Assembly: GCA_029215795.1 (NCBI GenBank)
Contig: JARDYH010000001.1
Coordinates: forward strand, 199,027,654-199,091,653
DNA: 64,000 bases
Direction: 5' to 3'
Origin: Anniella stebbinsi
Taxonomy: Eukaryota > Chordata > Lepidosauria > Squamata > Anniellidae
The notes under the pieces were generated by a model. That model searched no databases, was not told the origin of the DNA, and saw only the letters and a program-made list of their open reading frames with translations. The position numbers and the translations under genes are program-made. Below are positions 1-12,900 of this stretch, in pieces. Position 1 is the first letter of the stretch. Each line of letters begins with the position of its first letter.

Positions 1-797
1 CCAAGCTCCCCAAACGGTTGTCTATGAGCTGAGCACTTGATTGCTTAAAGGCAGTGTTCAGACAAGTATATCCTCGCTCAGTAACCCGCAATATGAACTA
101 GCCTTTTCTCCACCCACGTAGGCCCTTAGCTCCCCCTTTCACAGCATGAGCAATCAAACCAGGAAACTTCTTAATTAACTGTCGTTTCCTGTGTCATCCA
201 ACGTGGGAGACAATGGTCAGCGCCTTTGGAACAAGCCAGGATATTAAATCAGTGTCTATCAACTGTTTAAGGGGGCTTCCAGACGAGGCTTCTGATTGCA
301 ACATCGCCATGCCTCATTCACAGAATTTTCTGGGGTGTCCAGATGCCGCTGCCTTCCACTAGTAGCCCTCCCGTGTTCATCCACCACTTTGTCTGTCTTT
401 TCTCTCACAGGGGAAAACACAAAAAGACAGAATAGCTGCACAATGCCTTAGTGCTAGGACTCCTCTATCTGGAAGCACCCCAAGATCGTAGCTTGTTCCA
501 AAGCTGGTAACCATGGTGGCCCTACTCAGAAGTAACAGGAAACTATGGTTAATTATAATTGAATCACAGCTCATGTGAAACAATGACAAACGGGGCTGAA
601 CAAAAGGTTGGTTCATATCTTGATTCATTAAGCTGAGATATGATAGCCCAAACCAGTTCTGTTGAGTCAGACTAGACTGGATTATGGACAGCTTGTAAAT
701 GACAGGATGTAACGATATGGGTTTTTACTAAGCACTGATTTTAAAAAAGCAGCTATGGACAGCCAGTTCCAAGTTTTAGCCATCTCTACATCATCAC

Positions 798-943
798 CTG
801 GTCACAGAGGTGCTGTATGTTACTTATATCTTCTTCAGACACTTCAGTCCCCATGGAGATCTCAGCAGCTGCTTTCACCTCCTCTTCAACCTCCTCAGGA
901 AGGACCTCAGACAGGTCAGAACAGGAGAAGTTTTTTCTATCTC
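798..943 (-). CDS. NOP58: NOP58 coding exon 8
   Basis: 146 nt encode [20 protein letters not shown], then [20 protein letters not shown] and SNIQHLCDQ. Acceptor tttgtctccgcag, donor CAG|GTGATG. This is the last exon visible; I found no candidate for the next exon in 1-797. Confidence 0.95.
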
Positions 944-3900
944 CTGCGGAGACAAATACAAAGGAAGTATAAGATCAAGCAGCAACAGAAATGAAGTTTT
1001 AAATAAGCCACAGATGTGATCCCATGGATATAATCTATAAAGTCAAACATGAAAGGTAAATATAAGAGCAGATGGTCAGTTTTCACCTGTTTAAACCCAC
1101 TGATGTTTCTCCAAGAATAGCCACAGCCAGCTTTCCTTCATTATACATTTGAAGAAAGGCTTATGTTTTTGTTTGTTGCTAGAAAACAAGCCATTGCAAA
1201 AAAATAAAAAAATAAAAATGGGAATGTACAAATCGAATTGACACTGAATATGTGGTACAATAACATACAGAATATTATGCGTTATGTTGGTAAAGAAGCT
1301 AACCAAATAGCTTAAGAATACGAAGCAGATAATTTCATGGAAATATAGTATAGTTTTATAAACTCCAGTACTGTAAGCTAACCACCCATGGTAAATCAGG
1401 GCAAGATACCTTTAGATAAATCTGTATGTGAACTTGTTCAGAACACGCTAAACCATGGTGGTTAAGCATTATGAGCTAAACATTATGACTTAGAGGCTGA
1501 ATTCGGACGACACAATAAGCAACTGGGGGTGGGGAAACAATAGTCAGTTGTATTGACTATCATGTCGTCCGAATGCTGCCATAGTCAACTCAGCGCAGAT
1601 CCTAATCCACACCACGGTTGATTATTTATTACCATGTTGTGTGGGGAGTACCCCCTAGTTGAACAACTGTAAAGTTGATTATTATCCCACCATTGACTAT
1701 CGTGTTGTCCAAATTCAGCCAGAGTGTCATGTGAACCATTCCTAACCATGGAGCCTGGCTACATAACCACGGTTTAAACACGCTCACTAACCATTTGCTG
1801 CAAAAGGGTTAGCGGCCTAAACATGGCTTAGTGTGTTATGTTGAGACTTGCTATTTATTTTATGAATAGTGTGTTAAGATCCATCTGTGAGTGCACCCTA
1901 AACAAATTTCCCTACAAGATATCCAGCCTTTTCTTCTTTTTTTATTATTGAATTGCTAACTGTTGCTCAATTGTTATATTTTTGAACATTAATAACCAAA
2001 TCTACAAAAAAAACGAGAGTCTACGGCTTGATGAGCACAACTCGTTCACCACCGGGCGTTCGTCATTTCTACCAGCTTACAATGGCATTGCAAAAGAAAC
2101 GACGCCATATATATTTAGTATTTTTTATTGCCCAATTGCAGAAGAATTCAGCAGCAGACAGAAAAGAGCAGCACGTATGGGAACGAGGAGGCAAGGCTAA
2201 CGATAAAACCAATATTTATGTCACTTAACACACTGCTGGTCTCACTTCTGGTAGAAATGGCTTGCGCAATTTCACTGGCAGTGAATGCATCACATTTGTC
2301 GCAATTTAGGACACTACTCACCAATTTTCCGTACGCATTTACAGTACGTTAGATTATCGGTGATAATTTTGCCCAGTTCGGGGAAGTGCCAGCCATACCA
2401 TTCTCTACAGCGCATGATGTAGTTATTCAGTTCTTTGTCCAAGTCATCAAGAAGGGCTGAAGGAGACAAAATACGTAAGATGCTTTAGTTCAGGCCCCCT
2501 TGAGAAATAACGCCTTGTTGAAAATAGCAGCAGGAAGAAATGGCTCAGGAATGTGTACAAAATGTTTCCCTTAACTTGAAAGGCTACGCTGTTAAACTAG
2601 GCAGTGAAAGTTAGCAAAGGATTTCAGAGAAGAAATAAACTTTAAAAGAAGAGCTCTAGCAGTGTTAGAACACGTTTGTTTAGCTGCTCCTAGTAAAGGC
2701 AATGAAGTAGCAGCCTATTATACAAGTTGCCCCAAAATGAAGTGTTAAGAAGATGGGCAAAACATTGCCAAGACTGAGGGGAGACATGATAGCACTCTTT
2801 AAAGTACTTGGAAGGTTGTCACACAGAGGAGGGCCAGGATCTCTTCTTGATCATCCCAAAGTGCAGGACTCAGAATGATGGGCTCAAGTTACAGGAAGCC
2901 AGATTCCAGCTGGACATCAGGAAAAACTTACTGTCAGAGCAGTATGATAATGGAACCAATGACCTAGGGAGGTGGTGGGCTCTCCCACTCTAGAGGCATT
3001 CAAGATGCAGCTGGACAACCATCTGTCAGGGATGCTTTAAGGTGGATTCCTGCAGTGAGCAGGGGGTTGGACTCGAAGGCCTTATAGGCCCCTGCAAATT
3101 GTACTATTCTATGATTCTATGATAAGAGCATCCTTCATACTCCAGATTTCATATCATTGCTAGCAAACACTCATTTGTCTGCTCCTTAAAAATAAAATAA
3201 AAACCCCTTTGGTTAATCCAAGTAACCAGCATTGTACCTAAGGATATATGAGAAAATTGTTTCAGTTTAATCAGGATTTTGCCCAGTTTGCACCTTCCAG
3301 ACTGAACATGGACTCCAATGTCACCTGCGGTCAAAGTCCATACATTTTTGAGCTTATAATTTGATTTGTGACCCCCCAAATTGTGTTTTGACAGCATGCG
3401 CGCATTTAAAAAATGCATACATTTGGAAAGATACACACAGAAGGATGCATGGATTCTCATGTGAAATCTGGTACTGACTGAAGTTGGAACAACGGGCTTT
3501 GAGATGGAATTTGCAGGACTTCGGTGAGTTCGGGGTTTGCTGGTTTGCGCTCCCCTCATTGTACCATGCAGGTCAATTACCTTTGCACATTGTGGAGAAT
3601 GTTCTACTCTGGTGACAGTGCCTGTCAAATCAGAGCCACTATGAATTACATTTTTTTTTGGCCTGGAAGTCACACTTTAAACTCGTCAGAATACTTCTTG
3701 AATTTTACTGCTATCCAAACTGCCCCTCCTGCACACATTAGAATTATTCTTATAATTGGTGGAAACACCACCCATGGCAGACTCATCAAGGTATTTAACT
3801 TCTGATTGTACTCACAGATTGCTTGGACAATCATTGTATCGACTTTGTCTGGGCTGAACTTCAGCTTGTATCGTGAAAGGCTGAAAACACACACATAAAA

Positions 3901-6900
3901 GTAAACAATTTGATATACAATCAGCTGACAAGCTCACTTCTTTCCCCTCCAATCAACAAAGGCATCAACATTTACTAGTATAGAGAGGACATCTTTGCCG
4001 ACAGTGTTTTGCATAATCAGTGAGCCAGGTTGAACATCAGTGAGGCCTGGTTCGCATGATCAAACCGCCTGCTGTGGCTTATTTAACCCTCACATAATCC
4101 ATGGCCTTTTTTAGGGTTATGTAACAGTTGTTTAACTCACACACAACCCCCCTGTGCTGGGTTTGGACAACACAACAGTCTGTGGTAGAAGTTTGAATAT
4201 TCTAATACAGGCTGGCACACACTATGCTTTGCTCATGCAAACCAAGTCTGTGTGTTTCATTCCAAAATGCCTGCTCCAACCACAAAAGAGTAGAAACAAT
4301 TATACAGACTATACAATGGGGCAATCGAAAACACACACAATTACTTTCAACTAGATCGTACTTGGGAGCGTACAATGGGGTTTACAAACTTGCAAAATAA
4401 TCCTATAATGTAGATCCTATTACCGCTAATGTTACAAATGGGAGGCTAGCGAGCAGACAGAGCATTGGAATGGAACATGGGATGAGAAAGGACTTTGTTA
4501 TTATCATCATCATCATCATCAACAACTGCATTTATAGCCTGCCTTTTTTCCTCCAAGGAACACAAGGCAGCATCCTCCTCTCCATTTTAACCTCACAACA
4601 ACAACCCTTTGAAGTAGGTTGGGCTGAGAGGCTGTGTCTGGCCCAAAGTCACCCAGTAGGTTTCCATGGCCGAGTGGGGACTAGAACCCGGATCTCCCGC
4701 CTCCCAGTCCAACACTTTAGCCATTACACCACACTGACTTGCACCTCAGTCTCTATGATCCAACTCTTAACAAATGTCAACTGAATCACCGTAGTGCTCA
4801 TTCTGCATGTCCAGTATTTTTCAGATGAAGCTAAGCCTAGCCTCAGGTTTTAAAACTTTTAGGCAATTATCAGAGGAGAACACTTCATGGAGGAGACTTC
4901 CCTTTGAACTGCTTTTACAAGACTAACCATTTCCCTTTCAGCCAAGGGGAAAGACATATAGCAGCATCCTCCAATCTGGTGCACTCCAGTTGTGTGGAAC
5001 CCATGCTGGCTGGGATGATGGGACTTGTAGTCCAACTCACCTGGAGAGCACCAGATTGGGGGAGGTTGATATACAACAGACAGAGGAATGACCACATTAG
5101 AGTTAGAAAAACATTAACGTTACCTGTGTGCCAACCCTAAACACATCGCTGCCATCTCCCGCGATGGAAGGCCAGTGATAAGTCCTTCCATCTGGGAACG
5201 GATGCCTCTCATCAGTTCAGTAACCATCGGACTGTGGATACAACTTAAGTTCAGCTTGTCCTGCAGAGGGTGAAATTGGGGATACATGTTTTGATTTTTA
5301 AAAAAGCACGTCATCATATTGTTGCAACAACAAACATAATTAGGGTTCCGTGATCCACACACCAAACAAATGTCAGGCTGTCCAAAGGCAACAACCCTCT
5401 CAGGCCCATCTTCCAAGTCCCAGCAGTGAAACACTTAAGCTAGCGTCTCATTTAAGGACTTGGGCAATCCCATTATTTCAGCAGAGCATCTCCAGTTGTA
5501 CCATAGAAATTTAGATAACAGTTCGATATTTCTTGCAACTCATATTGACGTTAAATACAAACCTTCCCTGATATCTTTTTTTGTATATTCCTAATACTTC
5601 TATACAAATCAAAGACTAAAGATGCCACAGGAAGGGATTCAAATTTTGTTTTTAAAAAAATGGTACCAACAATCCATACTTATCACCGAGGCTTATTTAC
5701 GATCAAGAATTTGCTGTTCCTCTACCCTCCCAATCCCTTTTTTCCTTTGATTCAGTGTTTATTACATTATAAGCCTGCAGGCAAGGATTGTCTTAGTTTT
5801 AACCTTAGTAAATGTAGACAGCATATAAGCGATAAATAATATTGGTCTGGATCCAGACCTAGTCAGTCATACTTAGAGAAGACCCACTGAAAACAATGGG
5901 ACTTAAGTCAAGACATTACTGAACTAAGTTAAGTAACACTGATTTAGTCATACTCTTAAGTATGACTAAATCTGGATTCTACCTAATGAGAGTAACTGAG
6001 AACATAAGAAGTGCCATGCTGGATCCGGCCAAGGGTCCATCTAGTCCAGCACTCTGTTCACACAGTGGCCATCCAGCTGTTGGCCAGGGACCAACAAAGC
6101 AGGACATGGTGCAACAGCACGCCCCTACCCATGTTCCCCAGCAACTGGTGCACACAGGCTTACTGCCTCAGATACTGGAGGTGGCACATAACCATCAGGG
6201 CTAGTAGCTATCAGGTAGCAGGGTCGCCGCAAATCCGCACCAGCAAAGCAGAGCCCAACATCCATCACTGGCTAAGCATCGACATTAAACATTCCTTCTG
6301 GATGTAGGGGAAAGCTCACATTTGGGTACCAAAGGCCTTCAGTACACGACCTCATTAGAATAATACCCCTGCAGGGCAGGGGACATAAAAAAACAGGGTT
6401 TACCTTTATTACACCTCCCAGCTTGGCATCGGCTACAGCCAACTGTTCGTGGGCATCTTTGGCTACTATCTTCTTTAAGATTTTTTTCAGATTCTTGCTG
6501 ATTTTGCCTTCCACCAGGGCTGTGGACGCTTCAAGAAGAAAACACAATATTGCAAAGGGATTGTAGATTGTCTTAATGATCCCTCTTAGGAAAGTGTAAC
6601 ACGGAACAAAATACAGGGTGGCCCAAAAGCAGGTATACAGTTGTTTAGAATGTTGATGGGAGGGCTGTATACCTACTTTTGGGCCACCTTGTATGTAGTG
6701 GTCACTGGACATTTCTTTCCATTTGTTGTCTCAGTGATAGTGACGAGAAGTTCCATGCAATCACGGAGGTTCAGTTTCACGCACGATGCATCGTTGAGAA
6801 CAGAGAGCTGGTATAATAAAGCTTTTATTCTTTTCCAGCAGTTCTCAGCCTAGTGCCCTCCAGGTGTGTTGGACTGCAATGCATGCTGGGGGATGCTGGA

Positions 6901-9900
6901 GTAGTAGTCAAGGAAACGTCAAGATGGGAAAGCACTTATGTGTCTCAAAACAGAAGAGAAAATATTCTCAGGGGCAGGAAAGAACTTTCATTATGCCCAA
7001 CATGTTTTGGAAAGGTCTTTCCTTCCCAGGGACTGTAGTTTAAAAAGAGAAAAAACATTAAGTGTGGTTTGAAACACTCCAAAAATCTGGAAACATGCCT
7101 GAAAGGTTACACCAAATACCGTACAAAAACATATCCACAATTTACAACATTTGTAAGATAAGACCACTAAAATATCACCCCTCAAGTTATATTAGATAAA
7201 AGTTCTAATTTATTGCTTTTACATGCTGATATGTTATACACCCATGTGCCTGGTGCAATGAATGAAAACAGGTGACCGTAATGCTGCCCTGGCAAAAGTA
7301 CACACGGCGTCAGATGTTTATTTAAAGTTAGCCTCGCTGTGGTTGGGACATAGTAACACAATCTGTAGATTGAGGAAAGCTCAGCCCATCCTTTGAGAAA
7401 CATCAGTACCCAGAGGGCATCACTCATGTAAATATACCACAAAAGTAACACTTCCATTAATACGGTAGGTAATAGAACTTATAATATTCAACATTTCCCA
7501 CTTGTAGAAGTGCACATGTGGTATACACAATCAAATGTACATTTGATGAAATAAATGTTGGCTGGACACTTTAGCAATATATGCAATAAAAAATCTGATT
7601 TCCTTGTAAAAAATAAATTTTTTTTACAACAAAATCATCCTGCTGAAGAATTAACTTTTGAGGTGATTGAAAAATTACATGAACCTAACACCAAACTATT
7701 ATTAGAAGAGAGATGTTCTAGATTCTGCAGCTGGGCAGTCTTGCACCAAAGGGCTGAATGGGAATCTAGAATAGTTACTGCCACTGTAAGTTTGGAAAGA
7801 ACCTCGCTAGATGTCTCACGAGTAGAGGAAAACAAAATACAACAGGAAATCTCGCGTTTCATTTCACCTGCAGCCAGTTAGGACTATAAAATCAGGGTGA
7901 GTCCTCAATGCTTTCTGAGCATTTTAAGAGAGAAGCAGCATTGGAAGGATTCTTTGCATCAAGAGAAAGATACGTGGGCAAGCAAGAAAATACAAATACG
8001 TGGAGAATAGATTTCTATAGAAGAATGTGCTAAGAAGGCCGTCAAGATTCAGTGTTAACGGAACTGTTTGTTTTATCAGCCAAGGGAGTTAGTTATCAGA
8101 TCCACCTTTGACAAGGTGCCTTGTGAAAGAGAAGCTTTATTTACTTCAACTTATGGGTGTGTTTTAACATAACAGTAGGTAAAAGCAATAAATTGGATCT
8201 AATATAACCTAAAAGCGGAGGAATATTTTAATGGTTATATAAATATTGTAAACTGTGGATGCATTTTCGTACAGCACTTGTCTCTTTTAGACAGGTTTCC
8301 AGATTTCTGAGTGTTTTAAATCACACACATTTTAAAATGATATTTTAATTACAACCCCCAGGGGAAGGCAAGTCCTTTCCGAAACGCGTTGGGCGTAATA
8401 AAAATTTTGTAGGCACCTGAGAATACTTTCTCTTCTGTTTTAGCGCATTTGTGTAAACCACACTGGAAATACGTTCTTCCTCTAGATGTACCCCACCCAG
8501 CAGACGATATACCACAAATAACTTACGCGAGCAGGTGGGGTAATAGTTTTTTGTTGTAATTTTCAGAATTTATTCAGCTCAAAGCTTCCAAGGGCATCAA
8601 AGGTGTGATTACAAAGCAGTGTCGGACTCAAGGGCACTTACAGCAAAATCAATAAACAAAGCCAAGTAACGAGAGGAAGGTTGACGCAGAAGGGTGGATC
8701 CAACCCTTGCGGGGCAGAAATCTGTTCCTGCAACAAGACTTCCCTGTCCTCTCCTCCCTCCCTGCAGTCCTCCATATACACCCCGAATCTGCTCGAGAGG
8801 ACTCCCCAACCCTCTGTGGGCCATGCAGAGGAGAGGGAAATCCGTTCTACAAGTGATTCCTCCCGCAAGAAAACCACCAGCAGCGCATGTAAGCCCAATC
8901 CTGCACCAGCTGAACTGTTTGCCGGTGCGTTTCTGAGCACAATTTAAGTGCAGTAGTTGTTGTTTTTACCTTTGAAGCCTTAAACAGTTTGTGGCCAAGT
9001 TACTGGCTTCACCCTATTTACCTGCCTACACGCTGAGGTCCTCTTCTCAAGCCCTATTCATGCACCTGCCCCAAAGAACAACTAGACTGGCAGATATAAG
9101 GGAGGGGGCCTCCTTGGCATGGCCCCCCACCTGTAGAATACACTCCCTCTTGGGGTGCGCCAGCCCCCTTCCTCACCTCACCAACCTTTAGGGAAGCCTG
9201 GAAAACATATCTGTCCTCAATGGCTTTATGCGAAACTGGTTTACTCTTGAGCGAAAAAGTTTTTAGCTGTAACTGCTAAGGAACTTGAATACATGTACTA
9301 GTTTCATCTGCTGGTAGTTGTTATTCCTTGTTTGTGTTTTGACATGCTGTGTGTCTGCAGTTCAGGGACTACTGGAAGCCACAACAATAAGTTTTTTTTT
9401 CTCACTTAAAACAGGGGTGGGGACCTCAGGACAGGGGGGCAAATCTGGACTTCCCCATTTAGCCCTCCAGGGTTTGGTTCCCCACATGGCCACACACCCT
9501 TCCTCTGGCACAACCCCCCTTTTCTCAGCTTTTGCACTATTTTTTCTAGTCTAAAGGGATGAAAAGCCTTTTCTAAGGTTTAGCTACTGGCAGTATTAGC
9601 TTTAACATAAAGTATGCTTTTTTGTATTTTGGCCCCACCTCCTTTGCCTTTGGCTCCACCTACCACTGGAATATTGCCCCCTCCCCAAGAGTTTCTCTAA
9701 AATTTAATTTGATGCTTGGGCTGAAAGGAATTCGCCCCTCCACTGACTGCCTTAAAGGCAGGCTATAGGTGTTGTTTTTAAATAACTGTACATTTTAACC
9801 TTCAAGTTACCTGCAAGAGCTTCTGTTGTGTCTTGAAACTTCTCAAAGTGTTTCAGTTTCACGCTAAAGGAAAGATAACCAAACAGTTTTTGAAAGATCA

Positions 9901-12900
9901 CAAGGAACTGAGCATCTACTACCAGCTACAAAAATGCAAGATGCTGGAAAAAAGACACGCCGGCCATGTTTGTCTTTCAGAAAAATTAGGAGCTGTTAAA
10001 ATTTTTTTTAAAATGGCCCATTGGGTCAATGCTCCCCCTGTAGGAGGAGAGAAAAATAGCCTCTAAACTCTGGAGGAAATATAGCCTACTACCCCAACAC
10101 AAAAATTCAGCACTACAGGTTTGCAGTTAGGAACACAAGCAATGAGCTGGATGTTCATGGAAGTCTTTGGTTCATGTGCCAATTCAGCAATAGGCTAAAC
10201 TGGGTGGCCTCAGGCAAGTTCCCTCTGTCAGCTCCACCCACCCACCAGTAATATGGAAATAACAGATTACAGAGTTGTACATAAGAATTAGTGAGATAAC
10301 GGAATACACTATGAACATAGGAAACATGCTATATAAATACTGGGTACTATTTTCAGCAGAAATTAGATATATAGACTTAACTGATAGTTTCTGACGATAA
10401 GATCCAGCTTATTATTTACGACTTTCTTAGGCCATCTATTCGTACTCAACCTGTTTCACAAGTACAGCGCTATAAACTAAAGAATCCATCTGATTTATGA
10501 TTTCACAGCTATCCCCATTCCGGAGTAAGCTGAACCCCAAATATAACCACCATGCAAGCTTTTCCTCTCCAGCAAGGCTCTCGCTATCCCTAGTATATCT
10601 GAACTGAATAGCTGTCATGGCTGCACTGCAAAATCTAGGCTAGCACATATGTAGCTCTAAGAAGGAATGAAATGTAATATATGCTGGAATGAAAGAAAAC
10701 AAGGCTGGTCCCTCAATCTCAATATCCTATCAACCACATTCTTATAAAAAAAAATGTTCCTACTTCCGGGAAAACTTGCTTACATTTTATTTGCTTTTTC
10801 GGGTGTTTCAAACTCTTTCCATAAACTATCAATTTCTTGGAGTTTCTTCTCAGCCAGAACCTGCAGCAGGCAGACAGGAAGACGAATTAAAAAAAACATT
10901 AACATTTGTTCCCAGGTTGATTTTTCACCATGTAAACAAGATTAAATGTGCAGAGCTGCCCCATGTCTTTAAGGCTAGATTGTGCACACAAGCCAATGCA
11001 GAACCCGACAACCAACACCTTGAAACATCTCTATCCAACAGCATTTTCTTCAACCTTCAATCTTCATTGAAAAGTCGTGCAAGCTGCCATATTATTTATA
11101 TGCATGCTTAGACAGAAAAAGTCCTACAACCCCTAGCCACCTATGCTGGGAGCTGGAGGTCTTTTCTCTCTAAACATGCATAGGATTTTGTCCGTAATAG
11201 ATTTATATCCAGCTTTTTGACTAGGGGTGCCTCTACAAGAGAGGTTTAAAGCTCTTTCAAGGCGCTTTAAAAAATTTACCTCTACAAGAGAGGAGCGCAA
11301 ATTGGGAGCTGAGGCGCTTTAAACATCAGATTATTCGCATTATCGAATGCGCGTTAAATAGCGAGTTTTATTTTGCTCCGGCCGTTAAAGCGCATTTTGA
11401 CAGCTGACAGCCGGGCGGTCAGGAGGCTGAATGAGAGGAGGAGGAGGAAATTATGTCACCCTCCCTGAGCCCGGAAAGAACAGGATTGCGCGGAAGGGAG
11501 GAAAGCGGGAGGAGGGGAGCCTTTAAAATGTGTCGCCCAGCCTGTCCAGGCGGAGGCTGGATCGGACAGAAGGACCCGCTTCTCTCCAAAGGGAGCCGCT
11601 TGGCTTTCGACCCCGTTGCCCCAGGAGCTGGACTAGAGATCGGCTTTCAGGTAAATCCTGCAGGCGGGCGGCGCAGGGACCCTTCCGTCGCTCGCTTTGA
11701 AGCTGCAGCAGCAGCACCGCTGCCGCCTTGTCCCCCAGGGGCCGCCGCCGTCTGCGCAAAGGGAGAGAGAGCTGCCTTCCTTGCCTCGCTCCGGCAGACG
11801 ATGTCCCCGGGTTACAGCCCTGAAAATGTCACCAAGCACCTGCCCGATCCTTCCCGCTAGGGCGCCGGTGGGGGAGGGGGGACCACAGACACATGACCAC
11901 GGCTGCCGGAGCATTCAATCGCCCCGTCAGTTCCTTCGCTGCCCAGCATAACAACTCGCAGGGACCTGCCTTAAAGAGACAGGCACCCGCCCGCCCTACC
12001 TCCCTCCTCCCCTCTCCCTGCCTGCATCTCATGCAGAGGTATTAGGAGTAAATGCGCTTCAGCAATGAAGCGCATAATAACTTAACCAGGCGCAAAAGCG
12101 AATCCTTGTGGAGGGGACCTAGCAAAAATGCCTGCAGTGTTTTATAGCCTGATACACAGGGGTCAAGAATTCCTGGCATTCCTGGCCAGGCCATAAATTC
12201 TAGTCAAAGCAAGTATGGGGTATAAACCCGAAACCACGAAAAAGTACTATAGACAAAAGGAATGAAATTTCAACACCCCTTTTTAAGTGTGCGGATATAT
12301 ATTAAAAAAGGGTGTTGGAATTTAATTCCTATTGTCTATAGCACTTTTTTGTGATTGTGGGTTTATACCCCATACTTGCTTTCACTATATCCAACCACTA
12401 CCCCTTCTTATTTAGAATTCATAAGTTCTGGTCGCCAGCTGCCCTTTCTCCTATCCTATCCTATCCCTTACACGATTGTTGTAAGGATTACAAATGGCTG
12501 ACGCACGTGAAACGCTTCCAATCCTTGTACAGAAATACCACCGTAAAACTCATCACCAGTGCCTACAGTTCCTTCAAAATTACTAATATAGCCCACCCTA
12601 CCCGCGCCAGGAGGGAGATCGGGTTTGCTGGAGAAAGGCGAGTTCTAATTCCTCCTCCCATTTTCTCGACTCTCAACCGAGATCGCCCGCCCAGAAGTGA
12701 TCCGGAGTCCAGGAGTAGTTTTATCACGTGTAAAAAAGGCTCTAACGTGTGTGTGTGTGGGGGGACGCTCCTCGCCCCTCATATGCGCGCCTATGGGGCA
12801 CCCCCCATCCTGACCATCCCGCATCCCATTGGGGCGCAATCCGCTCCGCAGGAGGAGCACGTGGCTGCCCCGCTCCCACCTTGAAAATGGCGTAACCAGC

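Noticed and set aside
3149..3673. 174-codon minus-strand open frame in NOP58 intron 6
   Set aside because: No domain, no compatible splice sites with the flanking NOP58 exons, and no similarity that I recognise.
3920..4045. Possible box C/D snoRNA on the minus strand in NOP58 intron 5
   Set aside because: TGATG and CTGA motifs occur but their spacing (~115 nt), missing C-box consensus and lack of a terminal stem do not support it; NOP58-hosted snoRNAs were not found in the visible introns.
7555..7881. 108-codon plus-strand open frame in NOP58 intron 3
   Set aside because: No recognisable family, no splice or polyadenylation context, and AT-rich codon use like the surrounding intron.
11453..11860. 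135-codon open frame in the CpG-rich insert
   Set aside because: High GC produces long frames on both strands here; no conserved motif supports coding. The insert itself is reported as a finding.
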